64,000 nt of DNA from DASYTH01 sp035762905 (GTDB lineage: Bacteria > Actinomycetota > Actinomycetes > Mycobacteriales > Pseudonocardiaceae): contig NZ_DASUCC010000099.1 of assembly GCF_035762905.1 (NCBI RefSeq), positions 13,326-77,325 of the forward strand, read 5' to 3'. Each line of letters starts with the position of its first letter. Positions within the stretch are counted from its first letter, which is position 1. The position numbers and the translations under genes were made by a program. Under the pieces are notes generated by a model. That model was not told where the DNA came from and ran no database searches. It saw only the letters and a program-made list of their open reading frames with translations. Of the stretch, positions 16,877 to 25,984 are shown piece by piece.

Positions 16877-17559
16877 TGGCCGGCAAGGTGTTCTTCAGCG
16901 TGTCGATGTCGCTGGACGGCTTCATCGCACCCGAGTCCCACGCCGTCGGTGTTCGTGCCATGGAGAGCTTCAGCGCGCCCGAGGAGCGCAGCACCGACCC
17001 GGACGTGCAGCGCTGGATGACGCAGTGGATGCAACTGCAGCAGTGGATCTTCCCGCAGCGGTTCTTCCGGGAGAACCTCAACCTCGGCGAGGGCGGCGAG
17101 GAGGGCCGCGACAACGACATCGCACGGGAAACGTTCGAGCGCACCGGCGCAAGCGTCATGGGCAAGCGCATGTTCGACCTCGGCGAAAAGTCATGGCCCA
17201 GGGAGGCGCCGTTCCACACCCCGGTCTTCGTCGTGACGAACGACAAGCGTGATCCCTGGCAGCGGCCCGGCGGCACCACCTTCCACTTCGTCAACGACGG
17301 CATCGAGCCCGCCCTCGACCAGGCCCGCCAGGCCGCCGGCGACCGCGACGTCCGCATCGCCGGCGGCGCCGCAACGATCCTGCAGTACCTCAACGCCGGC
17401 CTGATCGACGAGTTCTCGATCACGCTCTCCCCCGTGCTGTTCGGCTCCGGCACCCGCCTGTTCCAGGGCGTGGACGCTGACCGCGTGGCCCTGCAGCCGC
17501 TCCGCGCGGAGCCCTCCCCGAGGGTGACGCACCTGACCTACACCGTCCGACAACGGTAG
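16876..17559 (+). CDS. Dihydrofolate-reductase-family protein
   Basis: 227 residues. The RibD/DHFR fold shows as KVFFSVSMSLDGFIAPESHA, TGASVMGKRMFDLGEKSW, VRIAGGAATILQYLNAGLID and SPVLFGSGTRLFQGVD. It is longer than the core family because of an insert around residues 35-75 (MTQWMQLQQWIFPQRF). Members are NADPH-dependent reductases with diverse substrates and are not essential folate enzymes. The ATG overlaps the previous stop codon, showing translational coupling. Confidence 0.88.
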   Translation: MAGKVFFSVSMSLDGFIAPESHAVGVRAMESFSAPEERSTDPDVQRWMTQWMQLQQWIFPQRFFRENLNLGEGGEEGRDNDIARETFERTGASVMGKRMFDLGEKSWPREAPFHTPVFVVTNDKRDPWQRPGGTTFHFVNDGIEPALDQARQAAGDRDVRIAGGAATILQYLNAGLIDEFSITLSPVLFGSGTRLFQGVDADRVALQPLRAEPSPRVTHLTYTVRQR

Positions 17560-17620
17560 CCGCACGGCCGACCACACGGTGGCCATCGCCGGCCACGGTC
17601 GGCTGAGGCGTTTGCTGGGC

Positions 17621-18502
17621 TCAGGCGCACATGCGGAGGTCTTCGCGTGGGGTTGCCGGGGTCGGTGGGGCAGCCACGGGGCTGACGTTTCGGGCGCGGG
17701 CGAGTTGGGCGACGCCGAAGCCGCTGAGCAGGGCGCAGCCAGCGGCGGCGATCACTTCGACGGGGGTGGTGCCGAGGCGCTCACCGAGGAAGACCAGCCC
17801 GATCGTGGTGGCGGAGGCGGGGTTGACGAGGTTGGTCACCGCCAGGGGCGCGCCGAGCCCGTTGCGATAGGACCGCTGGGTGAGCACGGTCGCGGTGACC
17901 GCGAACACGCCGATGGCGAGGATGGCCAGGATCGTGATGGGCCGCAGCAGCGCCGTCGCGCCTGCGGTGCCCACGGTCACCACAACCGTTTGGCACAGCG
18001 CGGAGCAGACCGAGTACCCAGCGCCACCCGCGACGGCCTCCCAGAGGGTCGATGCTCCCGGTCGTCGTCCCAGCAGAGCGAGAACGGTGATGAGGGCGGC
18101 CGTGGCGACGAGCAATCCGATGAGCTCAGCGGAGGCGAGCGTCTGGGTCCCGCTCGCGGTGGAGATGATGACGGTGAGGCCGGTGAGGCCGAGCACGGTG
18201 CTTGTCACGCCGCTCAGCTCGAGCCGCGACACCCGACGCCGCGCCATCAGCGCCGCCAGGGGAACGGCGATGACGAGGGTGAGCACGCCGAGGGGCTGGA
18301 TCAGCGACAGCGGACCGAAGCCCAAGGAGGTGACGTGCAGCGCGGCACCCAGACCGTTGAGCCCCAACGCCGCCCACAGTGCCGGGACGCCGGCCAACTC
18401 CCGCACGGTCAGGTGCGCGTGGCGAGCCTGGATGAGCGCCGCCGTCGCGTAGGCGATTGCAACCGCCACGCACAGCGCGATCGCGATGATCAGGTCGGTC
18501 AT
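17621..18502 (-). CDS. DMT-superfamily (NIPA/EamA-like) membrane transporter
   Basis: 293 residues with about nine membrane helices and a soluble tail. The opening MTDLIIAIALCVAVAIAYAT and motifs LGFGPLSLIQPLGVLTLVIA and NLVNPASATTIGLVFLGERL are those of the DMT group common in Streptomyces and Amycolatopsis. The substrate is unknown. The 276 bp upstream carry two inverted repeats that could regulate it (see 18558-18622). Confidence 0.82.
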   Translation of the reverse strand: MTDLIIAIALCVAVAIAYATAALIQARHAHLTVRELAGVPALWAALGLNGLGAALHVTSLGFGPLSLIQPLGVLTLVIAVPLAALMARRRVSRLELSGVTSTVLGLTGLTVIISTASGTQTLASAELIGLLVATAALITVLALLGRRPGASTLWEAVAGGAGYSVCSALCQTVVVTVGTAGATALLRPITILAILAIGVFAVTATVLTQRSYRNGLGAPLAVTNLVNPASATTIGLVFLGERLGTTPVEVIAAAGCALLSGFGVAQLARARNVSPVAAPPTPATPREDLRMCA

Positions 18503-18557
18503 GGCAGCGGCCGCTCGATCCTCCGGTTCGCCCGCGCAACGGGCTCAGGTCCAGTCT

Positions 18558-18622
18558 CCTTCGGACGCGCCGAAGGCTCGGCAGCGGTGGTACCGCCAGG
18601 TCCTCCCAGACGGTAACCGCTG
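18558..18622. other. Two inverted repeats in the 5' region of the DMT transporter gene
   Basis: CCTTCGG (18558-18564) and CCGAAGG (18570-18576) form a 7-bp hairpin with a 5-nt loop. CAGCGGT (18582-18588) and ACCGCTG (18616-18622) form a second stem enclosing GGTACCGCC. They lie 56-120 bp upstream of the minus-strand transporter start and downstream of the PrnB-like gene, so they may be a terminator, a leader structure or both. The rest of 18503-18778 shows no gene. Confidence 0.35.
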
Positions 18623-18778
18623 AGGATCGACTACGGGGGCAATTTCAGCAGTGAGCCCTCGCACTCCACGCGCAGGCACACCTTCGGCCCCGCCGGTTCC
18701 TCCTGATTTCTCAGGCCGGACCCCGTCCGAGGAAGACCCCGGGGTCCATCCCCGTCGATGGTCCGGACAAGGCGGCGG

Positions 18779-19849
18779 TCACGCATTTCCAGGAATCGCG
18801 AGATCGGGGTACACCAGCGGTCGCTGGCCAGTGACAAAGCCGATCATCGACTTGTTCTGCTTGATGATGTCCCGCAATAGGGCCACTCCCTCGGCGCGGC
18901 CGCCCTTGCGGGCGTAGGCGACATGCTTGCCGCGGAACAGGAGCAGCGCGTGCAGCACCGTGGTCAGGGCGGCGGCCGAGTCGTGCACGGTGGCGTCGTG
19001 CGCGCCGGGACCGGTCAACGCCGCGCGCACCCGGGTGGTCAGGGACGGCACGGCCAGCCACCGCACGCGCAGCGCCCGCCAGCGCGGCATCGTGTACGGC
19101 AGGGCCCACTCCCGGTACTCGGCGAGCTCGCCGGAGCCGTGGTCGGACTCCCACACCAACGTGTCGATCACGGCCAGCGGGACGTGGGCCGCGGTGGGGC
19201 CGAAGTACCTGCCGGTGCCCACGTCGATCTCGTCGAAGTAGGGCAACAGCTCCCCGTAGAAGAACTCGGGCGTGAGCCGCTCGTGCGCGAGGTCCATGGC
19301 CGCGGCGAACGCGTCGAGCTCGCCGGCCAGTTCGGTCAGCAGCAAAGGGAACTCGGGCTGGTCCGGCCGCGCGCCGGCCAGTCGTTCGGCCAGGCCGATC
19401 GCCGCGCCGTAGCGGCGCATCGCGATGCGCACGACCTCGATCGCGGCGCTTTCCTGAGGATCGCCGGTGAGGGTCCGCTGCCGGTCGCCGGTGGGGTTCA
19501 TCTCCGTGTAGTGGTGGATGGTTTCGCGCGGGATCATGTCGGTGCGCCGGCCAAGTTCGACCAGCACCGGTTCGGCGTGTGGCACCACCTCGATCGGCTG
19601 CACCCCGTGCCGTTGCAGCGAAGCGAGGAACATGCCGAGATCGCGCATGGCCGCGAGGCACTCGTGGTACGACAGGCCCGCCAGCACCGGCGGGGCCGGC
19701 AGCAGCGCAGACAGAGTGGCGGTGATCGCGGGCACGTCCCGCCGGGCGTTGAGTTCCGGCAGCCGCGCGCAGGCGTTGGCGGCGGACAGCGGATCCAACG
19801 CCGCGACCCGCTCGGGGACGAACTCGGCGTCGATACAGACCGGTCTCAT
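18779..19849 (-). CDS. PrnB-like protein (heme-dependent indoleamine-dioxygenase superfamily)
   Basis: 356 residues from ATG 19847-19849, preceded by GGGGAAATGAA. The length matches PrnB, the monodechloroaminopyrrolnitrin synthase (about 360 residues). Family-like stretches are DPLSAANACARLPELNARRD at the N-terminus, PAPPVLAGLSYHECLAAMRD, the central YFDEIDVGTGRYFGPTAAHV and VIDTLVWESDHGSGELAEYR. PrnB rearranges chlorotryptophan in a heme-dependent reaction. No tryptophan halogenase, PrnC or PrnD homologue lies nearby, so this is a stand-alone homologue, probably acting on a tryptophan-like substrate. Confidence 0.65.
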   Translation of the reverse strand: MRPVCIDAEFVPERVAALDPLSAANACARLPELNARRDVPAITATLSALLPAPPVLAGLSYHECLAAMRDLGMFLASLQRHGVQPIEVVPHAEPVLVELGRRTDMIPRETIHHYTEMNPTGDRQRTLTGDPQESAAIEVVRIAMRRYGAAIGLAERLAGARPDQPEFPLLLTELAGELDAFAAAMDLAHERLTPEFFYGELLPYFDEIDVGTGRYFGPTAAHVPLAVIDTLVWESDHGSGELAEYREWALPYTMPRWRALRVRWLAVPSLTTRVRAALTGPGAHDATVHDSAAALTTVLHALLLFRGKHVAYARKGGRAEGVALLRDIIKQNKSMIGFVTGQRPLVYPDLAIPGNA

Positions 19850-19961
19850 TTCATTTCCCCAGTGGCTCGAACGGAATGAGTGGACCAGCGCGGAGATCAT
19901 CGTCCGTTTGGAGCAGTGTGTCGCGGATGACATCCTACCCGATCACTGGTAGGAAACCGGC

Positions 19962-20951
19962 ATGAAGTACCGGCGGCTCGGGGACAGCGATCTGCGGGTC
20001 TCGATGGTGGCGTTGGGGTGCGGATGCTTCGGCGGTTTCGGGGCCATACCGGAGTTTCTCGGCTACGGGGAGGACGAGCGGCAGGCCCGGGCGTTGTTGA
20101 ACGCCGCGCTCGAGCACGGGATCAACCTGCTGGACACCGCCAACACCTACGGTGGCGGGCGGTCGGAGGAGTGGATCGGGCGCTGGCTGCGCGACCGCCG
20201 TTCCGTGCGCAACGAGCTGATCATCACCACCAAGGTGGGCACCCCGGCCGGTCCGGGGGAGCAAGACCGCGGACTGTCCACCGCGCACATCCGAGCCCAA
20301 CTCGAGGTGAGTCTGCGGCGGCTGGGCACCGACCGGGTCGACCTGTACCTGTCGCACGAGCCGGATCCGCAGACCCCACTTGAGGAAACGCTCACCGAGT
20401 TCGACAAGCTGATTCGGGCCGGCAAAATCCGGTACTACGGTCTGGCCAACGTCAACGCCGCGGAGATCGCGGCGGTGCTGGAGACCGCCGACGCCGGTGG
20501 CCTGCCCCGACCGGTGAACGTCCAGGTCGGGCACAACCTGCTCGACCCGGCGCCGGCCACCACCCTGGACATCTGCCGCGAACACGGCATCGGGGTCACC
20601 GCGTTCAGCGCGCTGGCCGGCGGCTGGCTGGCCGGTGCCTACCAACCCGGCGTCCCGTACCCGCCCGAGTCCCGCATGGCCGTGATGGCGCAGCGCTACC
20701 GTCCCATGGAGCGCCTGGCCGAGGCCGGCGTGCTGGACTCGCTGTGCGCCGAGGCCGACCGCCGCGGCATCGCCCTGCCCACCCTGGCCCTGGCCTGGCT
20801 GCTGTCCGACCCGGTGCTGTCGGCCGGACTCACCGCGCCGCAGACCCCCGAGCAGATGACACCGTCCGTTGCCGCCGTCAACCACCTCCTCGACGAAGCG
20901 GATCGCGCCGCCCTAACCGCGATCGTCGCGGCCGCGGCCCAGCCGGGCTAG
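19962..20951 (+). CDS. Aldo/keto reductase
   Basis: 329 residues with the full (beta/alpha)8 NADPH-dependent fold. Catalytic Asp and Tyr lie in LLDTANTYGGGRSEEWIG, Lys in IITTKVGTPAG and His in DLYLSHEPDPQTP. SALAGGWLAGAY is the substrate-loop region. It is soluble and has no signal peptide. It is divergent from the PrnB-like gene across 112 bp. A shared pathway is possible, but nothing in the sequence proves it. Confidence 0.92.
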   Translation: MKYRRLGDSDLRVSMVALGCGCFGGFGAIPEFLGYGEDERQARALLNAALEHGINLLDTANTYGGGRSEEWIGRWLRDRRSVRNELIITTKVGTPAGPGEQDRGLSTAHIRAQLEVSLRRLGTDRVDLYLSHEPDPQTPLEETLTEFDKLIRAGKIRYYGLANVNAAEIAAVLETADAGGLPRPVNVQVGHNLLDPAPATTLDICREHGIGVTAFSALAGGWLAGAYQPGVPYPPESRMAVMAQRYRPMERLAEAGVLDSLCAEADRRGIALPTLALAWLLSDPVLSAGLTAPQTPEQMTPSVAAVNHLLDEADRAALTAIVAAAAQPG

Positions 20952-21006
20952 GCATCGACCGGCAGTCGTTGGTGAAGCAGGCCACCGCCCGGGCTCGGCG
21001 CCACCG

Positions 21007-21627
21007 CTAGGCGTCGTCGCCCGCGTGATCGAGAGAGCCATGCAGGGCGTCGAGCACGTCGAGGTAGCCGTCGCTGGCCCGCCACAGCGCATCCGCCACC
21101 GGTTCGAGCTTGCCCGGACTCCACCGCCGCTGCTCGTACGTTGTGGTGCACCGGCGCAGGGCCCGCACGCTGACGGCCAGTTCCTCGGTCAGGCGCGCCC
21201 GACGTTGCTCCGGGCTGGGAGCGGGAAGCCGGACCCGCGCGCCGTCACCGTCGTGGAGCGCCGCCAGCGTCCGCTCCGCCAACCCGTTCTCGGCGTCCCA
21301 CACCAGCGCCGGCCGCTCGACGTAGTGGTTCCACACCGGTGCGTGCACCGACCGCCACAGGCCGACGATCGGGTTGCGATCCAGCCTCGTGGCATTGGCC
21401 CACTGCTGCGCACCGCGCGGCTGGCCGAGCCAGGGCACCTCCTCGACCGGCAGATCGACAACCAACGCCACGGTCACCGCGTCGATGTCACCGGGTCGAC
21501 CGAGCACGTCGCCGACGGCCCACAACTCGACCACCCGCACCGGGAAGATCGACGAGGGCCGCGAGGCCATGCCGGCGCACTCCTGCGCCAACGCCTCGAG
21601 ATGATGTATCGCCCGGGTCCACCGCAC
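21007..21627 (-). CDS. Actinobacterial protein of unknown function (DUF7711-like)
   Basis: 206 residues if started at the GTG 21625-21627, where VRWTRAIHHLEALAQECAGM begins the conserved-looking part; the frame is open upstream but Pro-rich and atypical. Further marks are IFPVRVVELWAVGDVLGRPG and a conserved GVEVPW-like segment (VEEVPWLGQPRG). The protein is soluble. I recall similar proteins in Streptomyces annotated only as a domain of unknown function. No operon partner is apparent. Confidence 0.6.
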   Translation of the reverse strand: MRWTRAIHHLEALAQECAGMASRPSSIFPVRVVELWAVGDVLGRPGDIDAVTVALVVDLPVEEVPWLGQPRGAQQWANATRLDRNPIVGLWRSVHAPVWNHYVERPALVWDAENGLAERTLAALHDGDGARVRLPAPSPEQRRARLTEELAVSVRALRRCTTTYEQRRWSPGKLEPVADALWRASDGYLDVLDALHGSLDHAGDDA

Positions 21628-21695
21628 CGGCCCATCCTTCCCGGTCGCCGACGACGGCCGACCGCTCGGGACTGAATGAAGGGAGCCGAACTCGG

Positions 21696-22037
21696 ATGCG
21701 CGCGCCGTGCCGGTCGATCGGCAGGTGCGGACGGCACCAGTACCTGCCGCAGACAGCGCTGGATGACCGGGCCCGGGTGCGCGACCGGCACCTCGACGAG
21801 TCGGCACGGCTGGGCGCGGCGGTGCAGGATCGCTCGGCTCTTGGCCGACGCACATTGAGCCTGGCCAATCTCATTGCCTGGTTCGGCCTGCCGCCCGGTG
21901 TAGTGCGGTCTGCAGAATCATCGCCACCGTCCGCACAATCCACCGCTGCCGCCACACGACGCCCGCATCACTCGCCGCGCCGAGGCACGCGTCGAATCCG
22001 GGGGCCGGATCAGGGTTTGCGGCCGACCCCGGCGTAG
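21696..22037 (+). CDS. Possible small unknown protein, doubtful
   Basis: 113-residue frame from ATG 21696, with GGGAG 13 bp upstream. Codons up to about 21910 show the strong third-position GC expected of coding DNA (RARVRDRHLDESARLGAAVQ, then TLSLANLIAWFGLPPG). The last 40 residues are low-complexity and run into the 3' end of the convergent methyltransferase gene. It may be a 3'-truncated gene. No family is recognised. Confidence 0.3.
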   Translation: MRAPCRSIGRCGRHQYLPQTALDDRARVRDRHLDESARLGAAVQDRSALGRRTLSLANLIAWFGLPPGVVRSAESSPPSAQSTAAATRRPHHSPRRGTRRIRGPDQGLRPTPA

Positions 22038-22819
22038 ATGAGGGTGTCGATGTCGGGGTTGCCGGTCGCGTCGCCGGGCTCGTCCGGGCGCCAGTGCGGG
22101 GAGCCGACCAGACCGGGTTCGACCATGTCGAACCCGGCGCAGATGCGCAGGATCTCCGCAGCGGAGCGAGGATGCACGTGGTATCGGGCGGATTTGTACA
22201 CCTCCACCGCGTCGGGCAGCCCGGACGCGGTGGCGTCCGCGGCAACGTTGGCCACCACCACGTAGCTTCCGGAGGCGAGCCGGTCCCGATAACCGGCCAG
22301 AACGGTGGCCGGGTCCAGGCTATCCGGAAGGAAATGCAGCATCGGCGCCATGAGACCCACCGGCTGGGTCGGGTCGAACAGCCGCCGCACCGGTCCGGAC
22401 TCGAATATGCCGGCCACGTCGCGCACGTCCGCCTGGATCGCCGCGGTCCGCTCGGCGTCCTTGAGCTTCAGCTCGCCGTGCGCGATGGCCACCGGATCGA
22501 TGTCCACGTACACCACCCGGCACTCGGGCTCGACCCGCTGCACGATCGTGTGCAGGGCGCCGACCGAAGGCAGGCTCGACGCGATGTCCAGGAACTGGCG
22601 GATTCCCGACTCGACCAGATACAGCGCGGCGCGGCGGATGAAGGACTGGCTGAGCCGGGCGGAGTCTTCGACCCCCGGTAACACCTCTCTGATCTTCTCG
22701 GCCAGCTGCCGGTCCACGGCGACGTTGTGCGCGCCCCCGAGCCAGTAATCGTGCATGCGTGCCGGATGCGCAATCGTCATGTCGATCGGGGGCGGCACCC
22801 CGCGCGATTGTCCGGTCAC
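22010..22819 (-). CDS. SAM-dependent methyltransferase of the DUF574 type
   Basis: 269 residues from GTG 22817-22819 (the start is uncertain; a GTG 7 codons downstream is equally plausible). The actinomycete-specific family is recognised by HPARMHDYWLGGAHNVAVDR, then ESGIRQFLDIASSLPSVGAL (SAM-binding loop), CRVVYVDIDPVAIAHGELKL and QPVGLMAPMLHFLPDS. Members are abundant in Streptomyces and relatives but their substrates are unknown. The gene is monocistronic, convergent with the doubtful 21696 frame. Confidence 0.88.
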   Translation of the reverse strand: MTGQSRGVPPPIDMTIAHPARMHDYWLGGAHNVAVDRQLAEKIREVLPGVEDSARLSQSFIRRAALYLVESGIRQFLDIASSLPSVGALHTIVQRVEPECRVVYVDIDPVAIAHGELKLKDAERTAAIQADVRDVAGIFESGPVRRLFDPTQPVGLMAPMLHFLPDSLDPATVLAGYRDRLASGSYVVVANVAADATASGLPDAVEVYKSARYHVHPRSAAEILRICAGFDMVEPGLVGSPHWRPDEPGDATGNPDIDTLIYAGVGRKP

Positions 22820-23329
22820 CCTCCGCCTCAACACCCTTCGGCCGATCCGGGGTCGCTCATACGCCAATCGAGTGTATGGCCTGGCACCGCAACCCACCGA
22901 GAGCGCTCCCAGAACCCCACCGCGCACAGCAAGGCCAGTCGCTCATCGCCGGTCCATCTGATTCCATCTACCTGCGACGACACTCATACCGCGGGTGAGT
23001 CCGTGCCGCCCGTAGGGTTTGGTTACGGTCGGGCCTCCCGCGCCCTCGTACGGCGCGACGTCGAGGCGGATCCGGTTCGTCGCGGTCTTGGGCTGGTCGG
23101 TACGTACCAACGCCAGCTACGGCATCGGCATGCCACGGCCGGCGGACGCAGCAGAGCCGGCTCGCGGTTGCGCCCCCAGAAGGCCGGCCAACCCACCGCG
23201 GCCGACATGGTGCGGAACATGGTGATCTCCGGCAATACTTTCACGAACTACGCGAGAACCAGAAGTCGTTCCTGACCGTCTGCACTCCCGACCCGCAGTG
23301 ATCGCGGCACACTCCACCCGGAGCCGAAC
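22820..23329. other. 510 bp without a supportable gene
   Basis: No frame here has both a plausible start and coding-like composition. Short stretches such as NMVISGNTFTNY appear in isolated frames and may be relics. The left end should contain the promoter of the minus-strand methyltransferase. Confidence 0.4.
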
Positions 23330-23584
23330 ATGGACACGCCGGATAGCACGACCCGCACAAGCACCCTGCGGACAACGTTTCGGCGCCTCGTGCTCGGCGC
23401 GTTTGGCTGCACCGCAATATTGGTCGTGCTGCTCGTCGGTCAAGCGGTGCTCAGCGCCATCGGGTTATCCTCCGATCCGCACGGCTACGGAATGTTCGCA
23501 GGAATCCTGCTCGCGGCGGTCCTGCTACCGGTCGCGCTGACGCTGTGGCTGCTGTATCGATCATTGCGCCGACGCGGCAATTGA
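23330..23584 (+). CDS. Small two-helix membrane protein
   Basis: 84 residues: a polar Thr-rich N-terminus (DTPDSTTRTSTLRTTFRR), a first hydrophobic helix LVLGAFGCTAILVVLLVGQA, a short polar loop SSDPHGYGM, a second helix FAGILLAAVLLPVALTLWLL and an RSLRRRGN tail. The basic termini predict an N-in/C-in hairpin. No family is recognised. It is convergent with the large GT-C gene, 77 bp away. Confidence 0.55.
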   Translation: MDTPDSTTRTSTLRTTFRRLVLGAFGCTAILVVLLVGQAVLSAIGLSSDPHGYGMFAGILLAAVLLPVALTLWLLYRSLRRRGN

Positions 23585-23661
23585 CGAGCCACGCAACAGC
23601 CGCAGCGAATCCACGACCCTGACCTCGCCCATCAGGCGCCGAAGCCACCGTTATGAGCGCC

Positions 23662-25374
23662 TCAGCCCGGTTTGAGGACGTGCGGCAGCTCGCCGGGCCG
23701 GGGCGCGCCGTCGGTGAACCGTCGCATGATCTCTTCGAAGGGCATGTCGCCCGGGAGGCAGCTCACTCCCAGTGTCGCCAGGTAACTGGGGCACTTCCCA
23801 TCGACCTGACGGCTGATGTGGGACCAGAACGCGGCCGCGCCCCACGAGTCGTCCGTTCGCGGCATGTACCGGTCGCCAATGGCCGAGCCGGCCGAAGCGA
23901 ACAGCAGTAGCAAGGCCGCCACCACTCCGACGCGCACCGGGCTGGAGACGGCGAGCGCCGACCATCCCGCCGGCGTCGAGGCGCGGACCCGCTGGACCGT
24001 GTAGTAGATCCCGAAGCCGGTGAGGAGCAACAGGCAGTAGAGCAACTCCGTTGCTGTGCGCGGGTAGAAGTCCACCGCGTTGCCGGCGTACATCCGCGAG
24101 CTGATCAGGAACCGCATGATCCAGGCGCCGGCGAAGATGCAGGCGAGCGCGAGCACGATGGTTCGCCGCCACGCGACGGTCAGCGCCGCCATGAGCCCCG
24201 CGAGGAGCAGCACCGTGAACAGGCCGACGCCGCCGAGTTCGCCGGGTGGCGGCCACTGGCCGACGTTGACGCCGGGCATAGCGCGCCCCATGGCGAAGTA
24301 CGCCGGCTCGACATAGGCGTCGTAGTAGAACCACCGGTCCGGGAACGAGTCGTGTATCTCCACCAGCCCGAGCAGGTGGCGATGGCCGATCAGCGCGAAC
24401 ACCACGGCCGTGACCGCCACCAGGGTGAGGCCCCGGGTCGCTCCCCGGCGCCAGGGGAAGACCAGCAGCGCCGCGGCGAGCACGCCCGGGGCCGACCACA
24501 CGAACCATGCGGAGTACAGCTCGAAAATCGCGCCGAGCGCGAGTCCGAACCCGACCCCGGCGAGTGCCAGCCGGCGCCATGACATACCGCCCGACCGCCG
24601 CAGGTGTCGGAGTAGCAGCAACAGCACGGGAATCAGCAGGGCCAGCGCGATGGGCTCGTAGGGCTTGTACGTTTCCACGACCGGCAGCGCGGCGACGACG
24701 CCGACCCCCAGTGCCCACAGCGGCGGCAGCAGCAATCGCCACGCGAGGTACACGGCCGGTCCGTACAGGGCGGTCAACACGATCTGCAGCACCTTGAGCG
24801 AGTGTTCCGGCGTGCTTCCGGTCAGCTCGGCATACCCGGCGAGGGCATGAATGAAGCCGGGCGGATAGGTGGTCGGTACCCATCCGGTTTCCAGCAGGTT
24901 TCTCGCCATCGCGGTCAGCGTCCCGGCGTCACCGACGGGCCCGAACAGTCCCCAACTCGTGCCGCGCAGCGCGACCACGACCGCCCCGGCGACCAGGCCG
25001 CTGAACAGGCCCGCGGCGCCCGCGGCCACCATGCGCACGGTCAGCGCCGACAGCCTCGCCCACCGCGCGGTAGCTGTGATCGCGACCACGGCCAGCAGCA
25101 CAAGGCCCAGGACGGCGTAGCGCAACTGCAGACCGGCCAGGCCGCTGACCTGCCCGACCCGGTCAAGCGGACTGACGTCGATCCCGCGGGCCAGCAATAC
25201 CATCGACATGGCGAAGGCCACAGATACACCGGCCTCGGCGATGATGAGCCACCGTCGATTTCCCTCGGTCTTTTCATTGACGGCTTCTTCGCCGTTTCCC
25301 GCTGCCGCCGCAACGGTCACGTCGGACAGCTCAACGGGCACGCGTTCCACTCGGATCGCTGACCTGCTACGCAT
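23662..25374 (-). CDS. AftA-like GT-C arabinofuranosyltransferase / polytopic membrane protein
   Basis: 570 residues from the ATG at 25372-25374, with about a dozen membrane helices and a C-terminal exported segment. The loop after the third helix, GPVGDAGTLTAMARNLLETG and then WVPTTYPPGFIHALAGYAEL, carries an acidic residue and the YPP motif seen in the GT-C enzyme AftA. GT-C enzymes use polyprenyl-phospho-arabinose outside the membrane to start arabinan on galactan. DRWFYYDAYVEPAYFAMG is another conserved-looking loop. The assignment to AftA rather than another GT-C family is an inference. Confidence 0.6.
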   Translation of the reverse strand: MRSRSAIRVERVPVELSDVTVAAAAGNGEEAVNEKTEGNRRWLIIAEAGVSVAFAMSMVLLARGIDVSPLDRVGQVSGLAGLQLRYAVLGLVLLAVVAITATARWARLSALTVRMVAAGAAGLFSGLVAGAVVVALRGTSWGLFGPVGDAGTLTAMARNLLETGWVPTTYPPGFIHALAGYAELTGSTPEHSLKVLQIVLTALYGPAVYLAWRLLLPPLWALGVGVVAALPVVETYKPYEPIALALLIPVLLLLLRHLRRSGGMSWRRLALAGVGFGLALGAIFELYSAWFVWSAPGVLAAALLVFPWRRGATRGLTLVAVTAVVFALIGHRHLLGLVEIHDSFPDRWFYYDAYVEPAYFAMGRAMPGVNVGQWPPPGELGGVGLFTVLLLAGLMAALTVAWRRTIVLALACIFAGAWIMRFLISSRMYAGNAVDFYPRTATELLYCLLLLTGFGIYYTVQRVRASTPAGWSALAVSSPVRVGVVAALLLLFASAGSAIGDRYMPRTDDSWGAAAFWSHISRQVDGKCPSYLATLGVSCLPGDMPFEEIMRRFTDGAPRPGELPHVLKPG

Positions 25375-25984
25375 CAGTTCCGTTCTCTCTGAGAATGTTT
25401 TCCGCGGGTCAGATCGCCGGGAGGTCAGCAAGTGCGACCTCCGCCGGCTGTTCAGCCCGCGTGGGGAAATGGTTGTGGGATCCGTACGCGCGCGACCAAA
25501 GAACTGGCACACCATAGCCTGACCGGCGGATACAAGTCGCTTCTTGGCCCTTATTTCCCAGGGGACCACTCGTTAGCGTGATTATTAGCGGCGGTTTCGG
25601 TAACGCTGCGTGCAGAACGGGTCGTGGTCCCATACTCAGGTGTCCGCGATCCGGTCAGCGACCCACTCGCGCACCCGATCCAACTCCGCAGCGCCAGTAC
25701 GACCAGAGCCAGATCTGCCAGAGTTCGGGAAGGTAGCTTGCTCAACACTCGGCGGATCTCGGGTGACGTGTAGCCGATCATGCTTTGGTCGTCACGCTGA
25801 TCCCCTTCTGGTCGCCGGCAACGCCGTCAAGCCAGCATCAACTAGGTGTGCTGCGGGCATACCACGCCCGATAGGCGCGAACCTGCAGACCACGACGGTC
25901 TGCGCCGCCGTCTGATCATGAAACGCGCTCGGTCGGAGCGGGCGTGGATCATGCGGATCCATGCTCGGCAGGCCCGGCCCGCTT
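25375..25984. other. Degenerate 610-bp stretch between the GT-C gene and the intron remnant
   Basis: No intact gene. A minus-strand stretch near 25670-25781 (SPEIRRVLSKLPSRTLADLA) looks like the interior of a lost protein, perhaps a transposase, but is too short to assign. The left part should include the promoter of the GT-C gene. Confidence 0.35.

Noticed and set aside
18583..18600. T-box-like GTGGTACCGC in plus orientation
   Set aside because: No specifier loop region or plus-strand aminoacyl-tRNA gene follows; the motif is part of an inverted repeat and the adjacent genes are on the minus strand.
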